DNA of 64,000 nucleotides from Anaerolineales bacterium (GTDB taxonomy: Bacteria > Chloroflexota > Anaerolineae > Anaerolineales > UBA4823): assembly GCA_003105035.1 (NCBI GenBank), contig PQAL01000019.1, positions 1 to 64,000 of the forward strand, in the 5' to 3' direction. Made by a program: the position numbers and the translations under genes. Below are positions 17,638-27,117 of this stretch, piece by piece. The notes under the pieces were generated by a model, which saw nothing but the letters and a program-made list of their open reading frames with translations, was not told where the DNA came from and searched no databases. How positions within the stretch are numbered: position 1 is the first letter of the stretch; each line of letters begins with the position of its first letter.

Positions 17638-18417
17638 ATGTTATATCTGGCGATGAAATATTTGCGGGTGGGGATACAGAACGAGATGCAGTACCGGGTG
17701 AACTTCTTCGTGCAACTCGGCCAATCGCTCATCTCACTGGTCACCGGGTTGATCGGGCTGTGGCTGGTGTTTTCACACACCACTGACCTGAATGGTTGGA
17801 ACCAGGCGGAGCTGTTGATCGTAATGGGGATTTTCGTGCTGATGGGAGGGGTGATCAATGCCTTTATCCAACCCAACATGACCCGCTTGCTGGAAGAAAT
17901 CCAGCAGGGCACACTGGATTATGCACTGACCAAGCCGGCTGATGCTCAAGGCCTGGTGAGCATCCGGGAATTCCGCTTTTGGTCACTCACCGATGCGTTG
18001 GTGGGATTTATTGTGCTGGGCTATGGGATATACCACTACCAGGGGATCGTGGGCATCAGCCAATCGGTAGCTTTCATTCTGGCACTCTTCCTGGGCAGCA
18101 TCCTGATTTATTGCTTCTGGCTGATGATCACCTCAACAGCTTTCTGGTTCGTGCGTGTGGACGAAATCGTTAACCTGTTCCAGGGGGTGTATGCGGCTGG
18201 AAGGTGGCCGGTGGGTATCTACCCGCAATGGCTGCGGGTGGGGTTGACCTTCATCATCCCGGTGGCGTTCGCGGTCACCATTCCTGCTGAAGCACTCACC
18301 TCACGCCTGACACCGCTGATCCTGCTTGGCACATTCGCACTGACCGTATTATTTGTTGTACTGGCGCGCCTCGTCTGGCGTTGGGGGTTGAAGAATTATT
18401 CGGGAGCATCGGCGTAA
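17638..18417 (+). CDS. ABC-2 exporter permease 2
   Basis: A 259-residue integral membrane protein related in layout to permease 1 (MKYLRVGIQNEMQYRVNFF at the start, about six hydrophobic segments). The ATG at 17638 is chosen because GGAG lies six bases before it and a longer frame would run into the GxxExxY gene and its inverted repeat. It should pair with permease 1 and the ATPase at 15367. Transcription must now pass the cassette or start within it. Confidence 0.87.
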   Translation: MLYLAMKYLRVGIQNEMQYRVNFFVQLGQSLISLVTGLIGLWLVFSHTTDLNGWNQAELLIVMGIFVLMGGVINAFIQPNMTRLLEEIQQGTLDYALTKPADAQGLVSIREFRFWSLTDALVGFIVLGYGIYHYQGIVGISQSVAFILALFLGSILIYCFWLMITSTAFWFVRVDEIVNLFQGVYAAGRWPVGIYPQWLRVGLTFIIPVAFAVTIPAEALTSRLTPLILLGTFALTVLFVVLARLVWRWGLKNYSGASA

Positions 18418-18486
18418 AGAATTATTCGAGCTGATCTCCGAAAATTTTTAGAATAGTGCCTGCTGTAAAAATATCCTGGCTAATCC

Positions 18487-18960
18487 TTATGCTTGCTTTT
18501 TCTGAAAACTATATCGATACACGTTCGTCTTGCGCTGCTCGAAGGCCATTCGTTGATACAGGCGGTTGGCAGCCGTCCTGCCCGGGTTGCAGGTCAGCAT
18601 GACCTGCGGGCAGCCAGCTTCTTCGGCAGCATCGAGGCATGCCAGGGTGAGCGCCTCACCGATGCCTTTGCCTCTCCAGCTGCCTTCGACCACCACATCC
18701 TCGATATAACCCCGCAGACCGGTTGGGACGGGGTAGACGATCAACGTTGCCAGTCCGATGATCTCTGTGCGGCTGCTTGACATATCCTGGGCAATAAACA
18801 GGCGTGATGCCTCACTTCCGATCAGCCGGGCCAGCTGATCCTGTGTGGGAGGTGGATTATTATTGGTCAGCTGGGGCACCAGGCGCTGGCAGGCCTGGTA
18901 CAGATCATCGGTGAGCTCAGTCACCCTGGAAATTTTGATGGAGGGAAGATTTTCAGGCAT
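18487..18960 (-). CDS. GNAT family acetyltransferase
   Basis: About 157 residues from the ATG at 18960, which has GGAG with 6-7-base spacing; the longer ATG at 18987 lacks such a site. The acetyl-CoA loop is SWRGKGIGEAL, after the strand GYIEDVVVEG, and the end ANRLYQRMAFEQRKTNVYRY is typical of GNAT enzymes. Substrate unknown. It converges with the exporter operon. Confidence 0.88.
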   Translation of the reverse strand: MPENLPSIKISRVTELTDDLYQACQRLVPQLTNNNPPPTQDQLARLIGSEASRLFIAQDMSSSRTEIIGLATLIVYPVPTGLRGYIEDVVVEGSWRGKGIGEALTLACLDAAEEAGCPQVMLTCNPGRTAANRLYQRMAFEQRKTNVYRYSFQKKQA

Positions 18961-19066
18961 ACGCAGCTCCAATAAATGGTAAAGCATCGGTCAAATAAAT
19001 CTTGACCTGAGATCATATTTTAAATTATTTTTTGCCTTGTCTTTGGAGAAACGAGAAATTCGCAGC

Positions 19067-20203
19067 TCACGGCATGGGCCAGATGCCATTCATGAATTTA
19101 GAAACCATGGCTCTCAAGGCAATATTATCCACCCCGTAAATAAACGTATTCACGTCACGGTTTTCGTCGTACGTGACTTCGGCGGTAAACATATCATGGG
19201 GGAAGGAATCGGCCATGATGTTATCCGTGGGTATCTCCTGGGAAATGCAGATCAAGCTATTGATTTCAGACAAGCTTAGATCTGTCTGAACAGAGCCAAT
19301 GAACCTGGCGGCAAGCAGGGGCAGCTTGGGGAGCATCTCGGGGGTGAGTAACTTCTCACGCAGGGCACTCAGGATGAGCTTCTCATATTTCATGCGCTGG
19401 AAGGTGGTCGGGTTGCGATCGGATGCCAGCCTGAGCGATTGCTCACCATCCAGGTGGTTCATGCCTGCCTGGAGTACCATGCGAGGTTCAGGTGTGTCAT
19501 GAATATCATTCAAGTCGACGGGAGAATTTAGTTTCACATCAACCCCACCGATGGCATCGATCATCTTGACAAATGTCTGTCGGTCGACGGCAATATAGTG
19601 GTCGGCGCGCATGCCATAGTTGTAGTCTAGGGTGAGGGCCAACAGACCAGGCCCGGCACCGTCACCATCATAATATCCCATACCCGGGTTGCCATATAAA
19701 TAAGCCTGGTTGAGCTTGCCATGTGTGATCCCGTGGTGATCGGAAATGCCGGGAATTTCCACCCACAGGTCGCGCGGAAAATCGACCATCATTACATCGG
19801 GTTTGGTGTAATCGATACGCACAACGTGGACCGAATCAGCCAGGCCATACAAGTACCCTGTAGAACGCGCATCCGAGCCGATCATCAGGATGGTCATGAT
19901 TGGCGGTCCACCACACAAGGGTTGGGCAGAGGGCTCGAGTGTACTAGAAGGTGAGCTCGGTTGTTCGAACTCATTAACCTGGGTTGAGATGGCCGCCTGA
20001 GGTGTAGCCTCAGCCAGATTGACCAATGGTGTGGCAACCTGTGTTGCGATGGGTAACGGTTGACTTATGGGTGCAGTGTAGGTGGGTAGATTAAGCGCCG
20101 GTCCGAGAGGTTTTTCCCAGGAGAATATGACGTAGATCCCTGCGGCAGTTAGCCCAAGGAGCACGACCAGCAGAAGCAGCAATAAGATCATGGATAGGCG
20201 CAT
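19067..20203 (-). CDS. LytR-CpsA-Psr family protein, copy 2
   Basis: A membrane-anchored LCP protein (about 378 residues; ATG at 20203 is preferred since AGGTGA lies 8 bases before it). One N-terminal transmembrane helix (MILLLLLLVVLLGLTAAGIYVI), a Pro/Thr/Ser-rich linker, then the LCP core with IGSDARS, DSVHVVRIDY and VDFPRDLWVEIPG, the Arg/Asp residues that bind a polyprenyl pyrophosphate head group. LCP enzymes attach glycopolymers to the envelope. It is a close paralogue of the gene just upstream, from which it is separated by about 90 bases, so the pair is probably one operon. Confidence 0.92.
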   Translation of the reverse strand: MRLSMILLLLLLVVLLGLTAAGIYVIFSWEKPLGPALNLPTYTAPISQPLPIATQVATPLVNLAEATPQAAISTQVNEFEQPSSPSSTLEPSAQPLCGGPPIMTILMIGSDARSTGYLYGLADSVHVVRIDYTKPDVMMVDFPRDLWVEIPGISDHHGITHGKLNQAYLYGNPGMGYYDGDGAGPGLLALTLDYNYGMRADHYIAVDRQTFVKMIDAIGGVDVKLNSPVDLNDIHDTPEPRMVLQAGMNHLDGEQSLRLASDRNPTTFQRMKYEKLILSALREKLLTPEMLPKLPLLAARFIGSVQTDLSLSEINSLICISQEIPTDNIMADSFPHDMFTAEVTYDENRDVNTFIYGVDNIALRAMVSKFMNGIWPMP

Positions 20204-20293
20204 GGTCACCTGACTCTGCCTGATTTTACACCCATTCCAACCATCTTTAAGGCAGGCAATGTCAGTCTAAACCAACAGTATTGTTAGCCAGGT

Positions 20294-21412
20294 TTAGGGC
20301 CAGGTCCCTTCCACGAACCCGGAAAATTCAGTACGTAATTGGTTGTTATCTACTTCCAGGATATAGGTGTTTACCTGACGATAGGGGTCATAGGCATGGG
20401 CGCCGGTGAACATTTCATCGGGAAACGCGGCCACGCTAATATTCTCCTTCGGCAAGGATTTACTCAGGCAAATTAGCTTGCTGATGTCATTCGGGCTCAT
20501 GTCAGTTTGGATCGAACTGGAGAACATTGCCACCAGGTCAGGCAGCCGGAGCAGGCCTTCGGGTGAGAGTAGTTTTGTCTCAATGGCCTTTATGACGATA
20601 TCCTGGTTGCGGGCACGCTGGAATATAGTGGGGTAACGGTTCATCGCCAGCCGGAGAGCCATTTGCCCGTCGAGGTGTTGCACACCTGGCTGTAAGACAT
20701 ACAGCGGATTTTCACCATCATGATTTTGGTTGAGATCGGTTAAACCATCCAGGTAGACATCGATGCCATTGATGGTGTCGATAATGCGCACGAAGGTGGT
20801 CATATCCATGGCCAGGTAGTGATCCACACTCACCCCAAAGTTCTGCTTGAGGGTGTCTGCAAGCAGACCTGGCCCCTGACCAGGGCCATCGTAATAACCC
20901 ATCCCCGGATTACCGAAGAAATATGCCTGGTTGAGCTTGCCATGGGTGATGCCATAGTGATCAGAAATGCCTGGGATCTCAACCCACAAGTCACGCGGGA
21001 TATCCAGGGTTTTCAAGCTGGGTGTGGCGAAATCCACGCGCACAAGGCGAATGGAGTCAGCCAGCCCATACAAGTAACCCTCAGACCTCTCGTCCGATCC
21101 AACCAGGAGGATGGTCATGACGACTGGCCCACCACAGAGGGTCTTGGTGGTGGAGGCAGGTGGTTTACCCAGCGAAATGATCTTCCCCAGCAATGATGCC
21201 TGGGTGGGAGTGGCTTCTGGAACGGGGGCCTGATCGCCTGAGGCCGCGGTCATCTCTTCAGTGGTTTGGGCGTTCGTTAACACCTGGGTGGGAGAGTAAG
21301 CCAGTGCTGGCCCGAGGGGTTTATTCCACAAGGCTACCAGGATAAACACCATCGCCAGGGAGGCAATGGCCACCTCGGCGATCAAGATTTTCTTTAATAA
21401 TCCTTTACGCAT
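20294..21412 (-). CDS. LytR-CpsA-Psr family protein, copy 1
   Basis: A 372-residue LCP protein with the same architecture as its neighbour: N-terminal helix (IAEVAIASLAMVFILVALW), linker, a conserved LCGGPVVMTILLVGSDERS and LDIPRDLWVEIPG. Both proteins share the short phrase KPLGPAL after the helix, supporting recent tandem duplication. AGGA lies about ten bases before the ATG. Likely role: transfer of a polyprenyl-linked polymer to the cell wall or another acceptor outside the membrane. An upstream small ORF overlaps its start. Confidence 0.92.
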   Translation of the reverse strand: MRKGLLKKILIAEVAIASLAMVFILVALWNKPLGPALAYSPTQVLTNAQTTEEMTAASGDQAPVPEATPTQASLLGKIISLGKPPASTTKTLCGGPVVMTILLVGSDERSEGYLYGLADSIRLVRVDFATPSLKTLDIPRDLWVEIPGISDHYGITHGKLNQAYFFGNPGMGYYDGPGQGPGLLADTLKQNFGVSVDHYLAMDMTTFVRIIDTINGIDVYLDGLTDLNQNHDGENPLYVLQPGVQHLDGQMALRLAMNRYPTIFQRARNQDIVIKAIETKLLSPEGLLRLPDLVAMFSSSIQTDMSPNDISKLICLSKSLPKENISVAAFPDEMFTGAHAYDPYRQVNTYILEVDNNQLRTEFSGFVEGTWP

Positions 21413-21515
21413 TTTTATCTAATCCTAGTGGAACCCAGGCAATCCACACCAGCCGACCATCTACAATCATCAATAAAGCCAGCAACGGGATGGTTCGCTT
21501 GTTGATTTCTGCCAT
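21405..21515 (-). CDS. Possible small hydrophobic ORF overlapping the LCP start
   Basis: A 36-codon frame (begins MAEINKRTIPLLALLM, contains WIAWVPLGLDKN) whose stop overlaps the first bases of the LCP gene at 21412. The ribosome site is weak (AAGAGAA). The overlap would allow translational coupling. It may instead be a chance frame or a remnant of an older LCP N-terminus; confidence is low. Confidence 0.25.
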   Translation of the reverse strand: MAEINKRTIPLLALLMIVDGRLVWIAWVPLGLDKNA

Positions 21516-21621
21516 TGGGTTCTCTTTTTAATAGCATGCCGCACGGGTATTGCCCGCGTGGTTATTAACGCAAGCGCGAGGGGTTTTGTTCCCATAATCG
21601 CAATTCTGGGAGGAAACCGAG

Positions 21622-22116
21622 CTAGTGCAGCTCGAAGAATGCCGGGATCATGCCCTTGGCTTTACCTATGCCATCCTCATATTGCAGCTTCTCACTTAAA
21701 ACTCCTGCATTGCTTCACAGGCTGGGGTCATTGGCCAGCTGGTCAATGGCTGCTGCCAGGCTATCTGCATACAGCTTTGCGAATGGGATGAGCTTAGGGC
21801 CAACCCCTAGCTGATGGACTCGCATACCCCAGCATGGCTGGCAGGCGAAGAATTGGCGCGCCAAGGGTTTGAAATGGCTTTACTGCCAGCCCATCAACTT
21901 CACCGGTCCACCGAACTGGGAAAGATCCTGCTGCATCAAATCCACCGAGGTCGCTGATATGGGGGTCTAATCCAGTCCGGTGGATCTCACCAACCCTTCG
22001 AATAACCGGTCGGCACAAAACTGTCGCTGGTAACCACCGCGTTGCAAACCTCATCCGAGGGCCAGCTAGGGTTGAACGGCCCTGCGCGAACCCACAGCGA
22101 CCAATGTCAGATGCAT
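21622..22116 (-). pseudogene. Decayed family-1 (UGT-type) glycosyltransferase
   Basis: Reading from ATG 22116 the frame stays constant for 165 codons but holds five stops (two TAG, two TGA, one TAA). The first part resembles the GT1 N-terminus: LTLVAVGSRRAVQP, stop, LALG, stop, GLQRGGYQ, then LFEGLVRSTGLD. The second part resembles the GT1 C-terminus: FFACQPCWGMRVHQLGVGPK, then ADSLAAAIDQLANDPSL, stop, and EKLQYEDGIGKA. The middle of the enzyme (about 250 residues, including the UDP-sugar motif) is missing. It is a clear gene remnant with an internal deletion, lying between the S10 peptidase and LCP genes on the same strand. Confidence 0.85.
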
Positions 22117-22137
22117 GACATGCAGTAAACCTTACGC

Positions 22138-23640
22138 TTATGGATTGGGTACTGCCCAGGTGATGAAATCCACGAGGTCAGATTTCAACCTGGCAAGGGA
22201 GGGGATATGGATATACATCATATGCCCGGCTTCAAAGAAACCCATCCGCAGATTGTCCAGCAAAGCTCGATCAAGTCCCAGGTGTTTGAAGGTGTATCTT
22301 GTGGCCAGGTAGGGTGTGGCCAGGTCGAAATAGCCATTTGCGACATACACCTTCAGGTACTGGTTGGTGGTCATTGCCTTACGCAACGTCTCGGCGACGT
22401 TGACGTACTCGTTTTCGAATTCCGCATAACTCCAAGGATAGACGCGTTCTGACAGGATCTCATAGTTCAGGTCAGACTCAAATTTCAGCTCACCTCGCAC
22501 ATAATCATTCAATGTGGCAGTATAGGGTCCGCCGATATTGCTCATGCTCGGATCGAACTCGAAATGTTCACCCGCTGAATCGAGGTCAATACCCTTGAAG
22601 CGGCTATCCAGGCGGCCGACGGTACGCTTGGCGTGGCGTAGCAGTTCCTTGGTGAAGCGAAAGATATCAATCCGCAGGCTCGTGCGATCGATGTAATCCT
22701 CGGAGAGGCCAGTAAAGCGTGCCAGCTTGCGGGCGATCAACAAGCGCTCCTCATCCTGCAGGTCATCACCTTGCATCAAGGCGTGGGCATATTCGCCCAT
22801 GGCAAAGTCTTCAACCTCAGTCAGGGTAGCTTGCAGATCCTTTTCCAATTCGCCACTCAAGCGGTGATGATACCAGGCCGTGGCAGTATAGGTGGGCAAG
22901 AAGAGAATGTATGGCAGGTCATTCCCGGTATGGAAATCGGCTGTTTGGAAATTTAAAATGGATGAGATCAACATGATCCCATTCAAGTACATGCCATGGC
23001 GTTCCTGCAGATAGCCTGAAAGACCGGCTGCCCGGGTGGTGCCATAACTCTCGCCGATCAGGAACTTCGGAGAAGTCCAGCGTTGATAGCGGGTTGTGTA
23101 CAGGCGGATAAAATCACCCACCGATTCAATATCCTTCTTAAAACCGTGGAATTGCTTGGGTTTCTCACCAGGAATGGCGCGGCTGAAACCTGTGCTGACC
23201 GGGTCAATGAACACCAGGTCGGTATGATCAAGCAGCGAGTAGGCATTATCCACCAGCTGGTACGGAGGTGGATAGGCAAAGCCGTCATCATCGAGCAGCA
23301 CGCGGCGTGGGCCTAACAGACCCAGGTGAAGCCAGACAGAAGACGATCCAGGCCCTCCATTAAATGAAAAAGTCAATGGACGCTTCTGCTTGTCAGCAAC
23401 ACCATCGCGGGTGTAAGCCACAAAGAAGATCGCCGCGCGGGGTTTCTCTCCTTCCGACTCGCCTTCCTTTTCACCTTTCTTTTCCGACTCTTCCTTCAGA
23501 ACAATCGTCCCGCAAACGACAGTGTAGCTGATTTCCTCACCGTCGATGATGATGGTGTGCTTCGTCTCAACCAGATTATCCTTGGGCTCTGGGTGGGATG
23601 GCTCTTCGCTTTTTGGGGTTTCTTTTTCCTGCTCGACCAT
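22138..23640 (-). CDS. S10 family serine carboxypeptidase-like protein
   Basis: A 500-residue alpha/beta-hydrolase of the serine carboxypeptidase family. NGGPGSSS (from residue 94) is the family hallmark, the nucleophile is Ser197 in GESYG, the acid is Asp439 in NGYFDLATP and the base His473 in EAGHMMYIH. The first 65 residues are charged and Glu/Lys-rich with no signal peptide, so it may act in the cytoplasm. AGGAGAGG precedes the ATG. Substrate unknown; the catalytic set is complete. Confidence 0.92.
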   Translation of the reverse strand: MVEQEKETPKSEEPSHPEPKDNLVETKHTIIIDGEEISYTVVCGTIVLKEESEKKGEKEGESEGEKPRAAIFFVAYTRDGVADKQKRPLTFSFNGGPGSSSVWLHLGLLGPRRVLLDDDGFAYPPPYQLVDNAYSLLDHTDLVFIDPVSTGFSRAIPGEKPKQFHGFKKDIESVGDFIRLYTTRYQRWTSPKFLIGESYGTTRAAGLSGYLQERHGMYLNGIMLISSILNFQTADFHTGNDLPYILFLPTYTATAWYHHRLSGELEKDLQATLTEVEDFAMGEYAHALMQGDDLQDEERLLIARKLARFTGLSEDYIDRTSLRIDIFRFTKELLRHAKRTVGRLDSRFKGIDLDSAGEHFEFDPSMSNIGGPYTATLNDYVRGELKFESDLNYEILSERVYPWSYAEFENEYVNVAETLRKAMTTNQYLKVYVANGYFDLATPYLATRYTFKHLGLDRALLDNLRMGFFEAGHMMYIHIPSLARLKSDLVDFITWAVPNP

Positions 23641-23685
23641 GGTTATCCTCTCCTGAATTCGATTATTTTATCTCGAATGATTTTA

Positions 23686-23706
23686 CACCCAGCAGATTGC
23701 TGGGTG
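23686..23706. repeat. Perfect palindrome between divergent genes
   Basis: Nine-base arms CACCCAGCA and TGCTGGGTG around GAT. It lies 46 bases upstream of the S10 peptidase start and about 90 bases before the divergent gene at 23796. It could be an operator or an RNA hairpin; followed on the minus strand only by TAAAATC, it is a poor terminator. Confidence 0.5.
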
Positions 23707-23758
23707 AAGTGTATTAATAAACTAGTAATGTAGGCCTGGCAACTATTCTTTTTTATTC

Positions 23759-23767
23759 TGCTACAAT
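23759..23767 (+). promoter_or_regulatory. Extended -10 promoter of the 23796 operon
   Basis: TG-C-TACAAT at 23759-23767 is an extended -10 element about 28 bases before the ATG at 23796. No strong -35 is needed or seen. Confidence 0.45.
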
Positions 23768-23795
23768 GAAACCAATGAACTAGGGACAAAGCTAT

Positions 23796-24263
23796 ATGAA
23801 TGACTTCCTCACCATGCCTGGGCTTTTAGGAACCAGGGCTACGCTACGTGCCGACCTTACCCTGGTGTTGATTTTACTCTCCGCGGTGCTATTCAATATA
23901 GGCTTCGTCCTGGCCAGGCGGAAGCACTACGTAGCTCACCGCTGGGTTCAATCTGTGGCCGTAATTCTAAACTCGGCAGTTGTGCTGATCTCCATGGTCA
24001 CCTCCTACGTCATCCATATCCTGCCAGGCATCCCGGCCAAGCTTGGTGAAGGCGATTACGCCGTGACCAGCCTACATGCCCTTATCGGGACCATTGGTTT
24101 GGTGTTCGGAATCTTTGTCGCCTTGCGGGGCAACAACCTGGTGCCAAGGACACTGCAGTTTAGCAATTACAAGCTGTTCATGCGCTGGGCTTATGCGCTC
24201 TACATGCTGGCGACACTTGGCGGGATCGTGGTCTATTTCATCGTCTATATCCTGGGCATCTAG
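23796..24263 (+). CDS. Four-helix membrane protein (DUF420/cytochrome b561-like)
   Basis: A 155-residue protein with four hydrophobic helices, for example LVLILLSAVLFNIGFVLA, VILNSAVVLISMVTSYVI, LIGTIGLVFGIFVAL and ALYMLATLGGIVVYFIVYI. Histidines lie near helix ends (HYVAHRW, TSLHALIG), which recalls DUF420 or other small haem- or quinone-linked membrane proteins. That assignment is tentative. It is the first gene of a run of five same-strand genes; the next starts ten bases after its stop. Confidence 0.7.
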   Translation: MNDFLTMPGLLGTRATLRADLTLVLILLSAVLFNIGFVLARRKHYVAHRWVQSVAVILNSAVVLISMVTSYVIHILPGIPAKLGEGDYAVTSLHALIGTIGLVFGIFVALRGNNLVPRTLQFSNYKLFMRWAYALYMLATLGGIVVYFIVYILGI

Positions 24264-24272
24264 GGTGTCATC

Positions 24273-25838
24273 TTGTTGTATATCCAGATCATCTTCCTGG
24301 GGTTGTCCATTTTCCTGACCTTCATGTTTTTTTTGTATGGATTCAACCAGTACTTCATGTTAAGCGTCATGCATCGTTATCGGATACCACAGTCGTTCCT
24401 TCTGGCGAAAGATAACCACCCCTTTGTCTCCATTCAGCTGCCAATCTATAATGAGCGCTACGTGGTACATCGCCTGGTGGAAGCTTGCGCCAGGATGGCG
24501 GAACAGTATGGAATTAAATTCGCAGAGATTCGCATCCTGGACGATTCAACAGATGACACCCGCCAAATTGTTGATGAAATTGTCCAGGAATACCAGCAGA
24601 AGGACTATAACATCCTGGTCCAGCGCAGGCCTGACCGGCGCGGGTACAAAGCGGGCGCCTTGCAGGTGGCACTTGAAAACACCCCGGCTGAGTTCATCGC
24701 TATATTTGATGCGGATTACACCCCCCACAGCGATTTCCTTTTAAATACAATCCCATATTTCCTAAAGGACGAAAAGCTGGCTATCGTCCAGAGCCGTTGG
24801 ACGCACCTCAACCGCTTCTTCAATCGGGTCACCAGTGCAGTGGCGATCGGTATCGACGTTCACTTCGTTGTAGAACAGACCGCCCGATATGCATCGCGCT
24901 GCTTTCAGAATTTCAACGGCAGCGGAGGTGTCTTGCGCAGGAGTGCACTGGTTGAGGCAGGCGGCTGGCAGGCGGATACCCTGGCTGAAGACCTGGATGC
25001 CAGCTACCGCATCCAAATGAACGGATACCATGTCCTGTATCTGAAAGACTTGCACAGCCCGGGCGAGGTGCCACCCACGGTACCGAGTTTCAAGAAGCAA
25101 CAGGCTCGCTGGGCGAATGGCTCGCTGCGTACCGCACGCAAGCTTTTGCCGTCTCTCCTGTCTGATAAGCGCTTCAAGCTGTACCAACGGCTGGAGGCAT
25201 TCATCCACCTGACCGGATACATCCTGCACCCGATGATGTTCATCTCCTTCCTGCTAGCCTCCCTGGGCACGATCTTTGAAATCGATACATTCCTGCTCCA
25301 TTCCCACATGCTCACTCCGCTGGGTGGGGCATTCTCTACATTTGACCCGATGGTGGCCAGGAATATTCACGATATCACCTGGGGCGTCCTCGACGCAATG
25401 ATCATCCTCAGCATGGTGGCGGCCTGGCTCTCACCGACCATCAGCCTGATGATCCAAAAGCTGTCGGTGAGGAAAAACCTGCTGGGGTTGCTCGTGTTGT
25501 TTTTGCTTGGCAGTGGGATCAGCGTGAGCAACACGGTGGAAGCAGCGAAAGCTTTGCTCACCAACCGCGAGTGGGAATTCAAACGCACCCCGAAGTACGC
25601 CAGCGTGAAAGACAAGGAAGGCTGGCGTACGCGCAGCTATCAAATACCGCTGGATTCGGTCTTCATGCTTGAGCTGGCCTCGGTACTCTTAGGGATTCTC
25701 GCTACAGTTATCTCCATCTTCCGGGCACATTATGCGGTCCTGCTCATCCTGGTTCCTTACACTGTCTCATATATTTTCATCTCCATCCTGACCTATAAAC
25801 AAAGTCAGCCAGGGGTAGAGATGCAGCATGTCCAGTGA
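24273..25838 (+). CDS. Family 2 glycosyltransferase, cellulose-synthase-like
   Basis: A processive-type GT2 of 521 residues. An N-terminal helix (IIFLGLSIFLTFMFFLYGF) is followed by the GT-A catalytic domain: DDS at 90-92, DAD at 146-148, the catalytic base in AEDLD (239-240) and QQARW (276-280), a form of the Q(Q/R)XRW motif. Four or more C-terminal helices follow. It probably adds sugars to a lipid or builds a polysaccharide at the cytoplasmic membrane. The start is a TTG at 24273, with TAGGGTG upstream; no ATG is available before the first helix. The stop overlaps the next gene by 11 bases. Confidence 0.92.
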   Translation: MLYIQIIFLGLSIFLTFMFFLYGFNQYFMLSVMHRYRIPQSFLLAKDNHPFVSIQLPIYNERYVVHRLVEACARMAEQYGIKFAEIRILDDSTDDTRQIVDEIVQEYQQKDYNILVQRRPDRRGYKAGALQVALENTPAEFIAIFDADYTPHSDFLLNTIPYFLKDEKLAIVQSRWTHLNRFFNRVTSAVAIGIDVHFVVEQTARYASRCFQNFNGSGGVLRRSALVEAGGWQADTLAEDLDASYRIQMNGYHVLYLKDLHSPGEVPPTVPSFKKQQARWANGSLRTARKLLPSLLSDKRFKLYQRLEAFIHLTGYILHPMMFISFLLASLGTIFEIDTFLLHSHMLTPLGGAFSTFDPMVARNIHDITWGVLDAMIILSMVAAWLSPTISLMIQKLSVRKNLLGLLVLFLLGSGISVSNTVEAAKALLTNREWEFKRTPKYASVKDKEGWRTRSYQIPLDSVFMLELASVLLGILATVISIFRAHYAVLLILVPYTVSYIFISILTYKQSQPGVEMQHVQ

Positions 25839-27117
25839 GGCGCACCCCATCGAAGCAAGCCACAAAGACCTGGCGCTACCATCCAGGGATATCCTGCCAT
25901 TGTTGGCAAGTATTGGCTTGCAGCTCATCTTGGGAGCATTCTTCGGACATGCCTACGACATACGGATCTTTATGGCCAGCGGTTACCTGACCTCCCATGG
26001 CCAGGATCCATATATCCTGCCAGATTTGCGGGCGGTTTTCAACAATCCCGATTTTATTGGGATGACCAGTATCGGCTATCCACCTCCCTGGCCGTTGATC
26101 CTTGGCATGATCTACTTACTTACCTACGCCGGTACGCATAATTTTCTCCTATATAACCTTGGGATTAAGCTGCCGTCGATCCTAGCGAACATCGCCCTGG
26201 CATACCTTGTTCGAGAAATTCTTCAAACCCAAAACGTCAGGCCTGGGCTTGTTCGGGCAGCCTGGTTGTTCATGTTGTTCAACCCATTTGCTTTATATTT
26301 CACTGCCGCGTGGGGTCAGTTTGATTCTATATTGGCAACCTTCACATTGTTATCGTTGCTATTGCTCAGCAAGCAGCGAATATTCCTGGCGGCTATCCTC
26401 CTGGCACTCGCAATCGCAATGAAACCCACCCCCGTGGCAGTCGCACTGGCAGCAGTGGTCTACCTTTGGAAGCCACCCTGGCAAAGGTTGGGTGCGTTCT
26501 TGATCACCTTTGCCATCGGTATGCTGGTGTTTTGCGTGCTGCCATTCCTTCTATTCAGATGGGATGCAAGCCCTATCTACCACGGTTGGAACAACCAGTT
26601 CACCGTCAGCAGCGGCATGTCGCTGATCACGCTCTATGAGCTGACCGCTGACACCTACGTGCTACCTGGCAACTGGTGGCTGTTGGGGATAGTATGGCTC
26701 CCTGCGATCCTGATAGGCACCCTGCTGCTCCCCAGGGGAGAGCTGGGTTTCGTTACACTGCTCAAGAATAGCCTTAGCCTGACTTTGATTTTCTTCCTGA
26801 CCCGCACCTGGCTCTCGGAGCAGAATCTGGCCTTGATCCTACCCATGGTGCTGATCCTGACCTGCATCGATGAGCTGCCCAGACTGGCTTTTTATGCCAC
26901 CTGGGTTTTACCAATGATTTTCACCGTATTCAACACCACCCCCGCGCAGCTGCTGTTTACGATTCGACCTGACCTGATGTCTTTCTTGTTACGCTTTACC
27001 GATATCTTCCGCACCGAAAGATTATGGGCGCGCATGCTGGTAGTCATTCCATGGCAGGTTGCAGGTTGGTGGATGGTTGCCCGTTGTTTTAGAAAAAATA
27101 GCGTGGATACAATATGA
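25828..27117 (+). CDS. GT-C type polyprenyl-linked glycosyltransferase
   Basis: A 429-residue protein with about ten membrane helices, of the GT-C/GT87-like type. The first loop has DIRIFMASGYLTSHGQDPY and GYPPPWPL, the acidic and aromatic pattern seen in mannosyltransferases that use polyprenyl-phosphate sugars outside the membrane. It overlaps both neighbours (11 bases upstream, 4 downstream), so it belongs tightly to the GT2/unknown/radical SAM operon. Sugar and acceptor are unknown. Confidence 0.8.
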   Translation: MSSEAHPIEASHKDLALPSRDILPLLASIGLQLILGAFFGHAYDIRIFMASGYLTSHGQDPYILPDLRAVFNNPDFIGMTSIGYPPPWPLILGMIYLLTYAGTHNFLLYNLGIKLPSILANIALAYLVREILQTQNVRPGLVRAAWLFMLFNPFALYFTAAWGQFDSILATFTLLSLLLLSKQRIFLAAILLALAIAMKPTPVAVALAAVVYLWKPPWQRLGAFLITFAIGMLVFCVLPFLLFRWDASPIYHGWNNQFTVSSGMSLITLYELTADTYVLPGNWWLLGIVWLPAILIGTLLLPRGELGFVTLLKNSLSLTLIFFLTRTWLSEQNLALILPMVLILTCIDELPRLAFYATWVLPMIFTVFNTTPAQLLFTIRPDLMSFLLRFTDIFRTERLWARMLVVIPWQVAGWWMVARCFRKNSVDTI

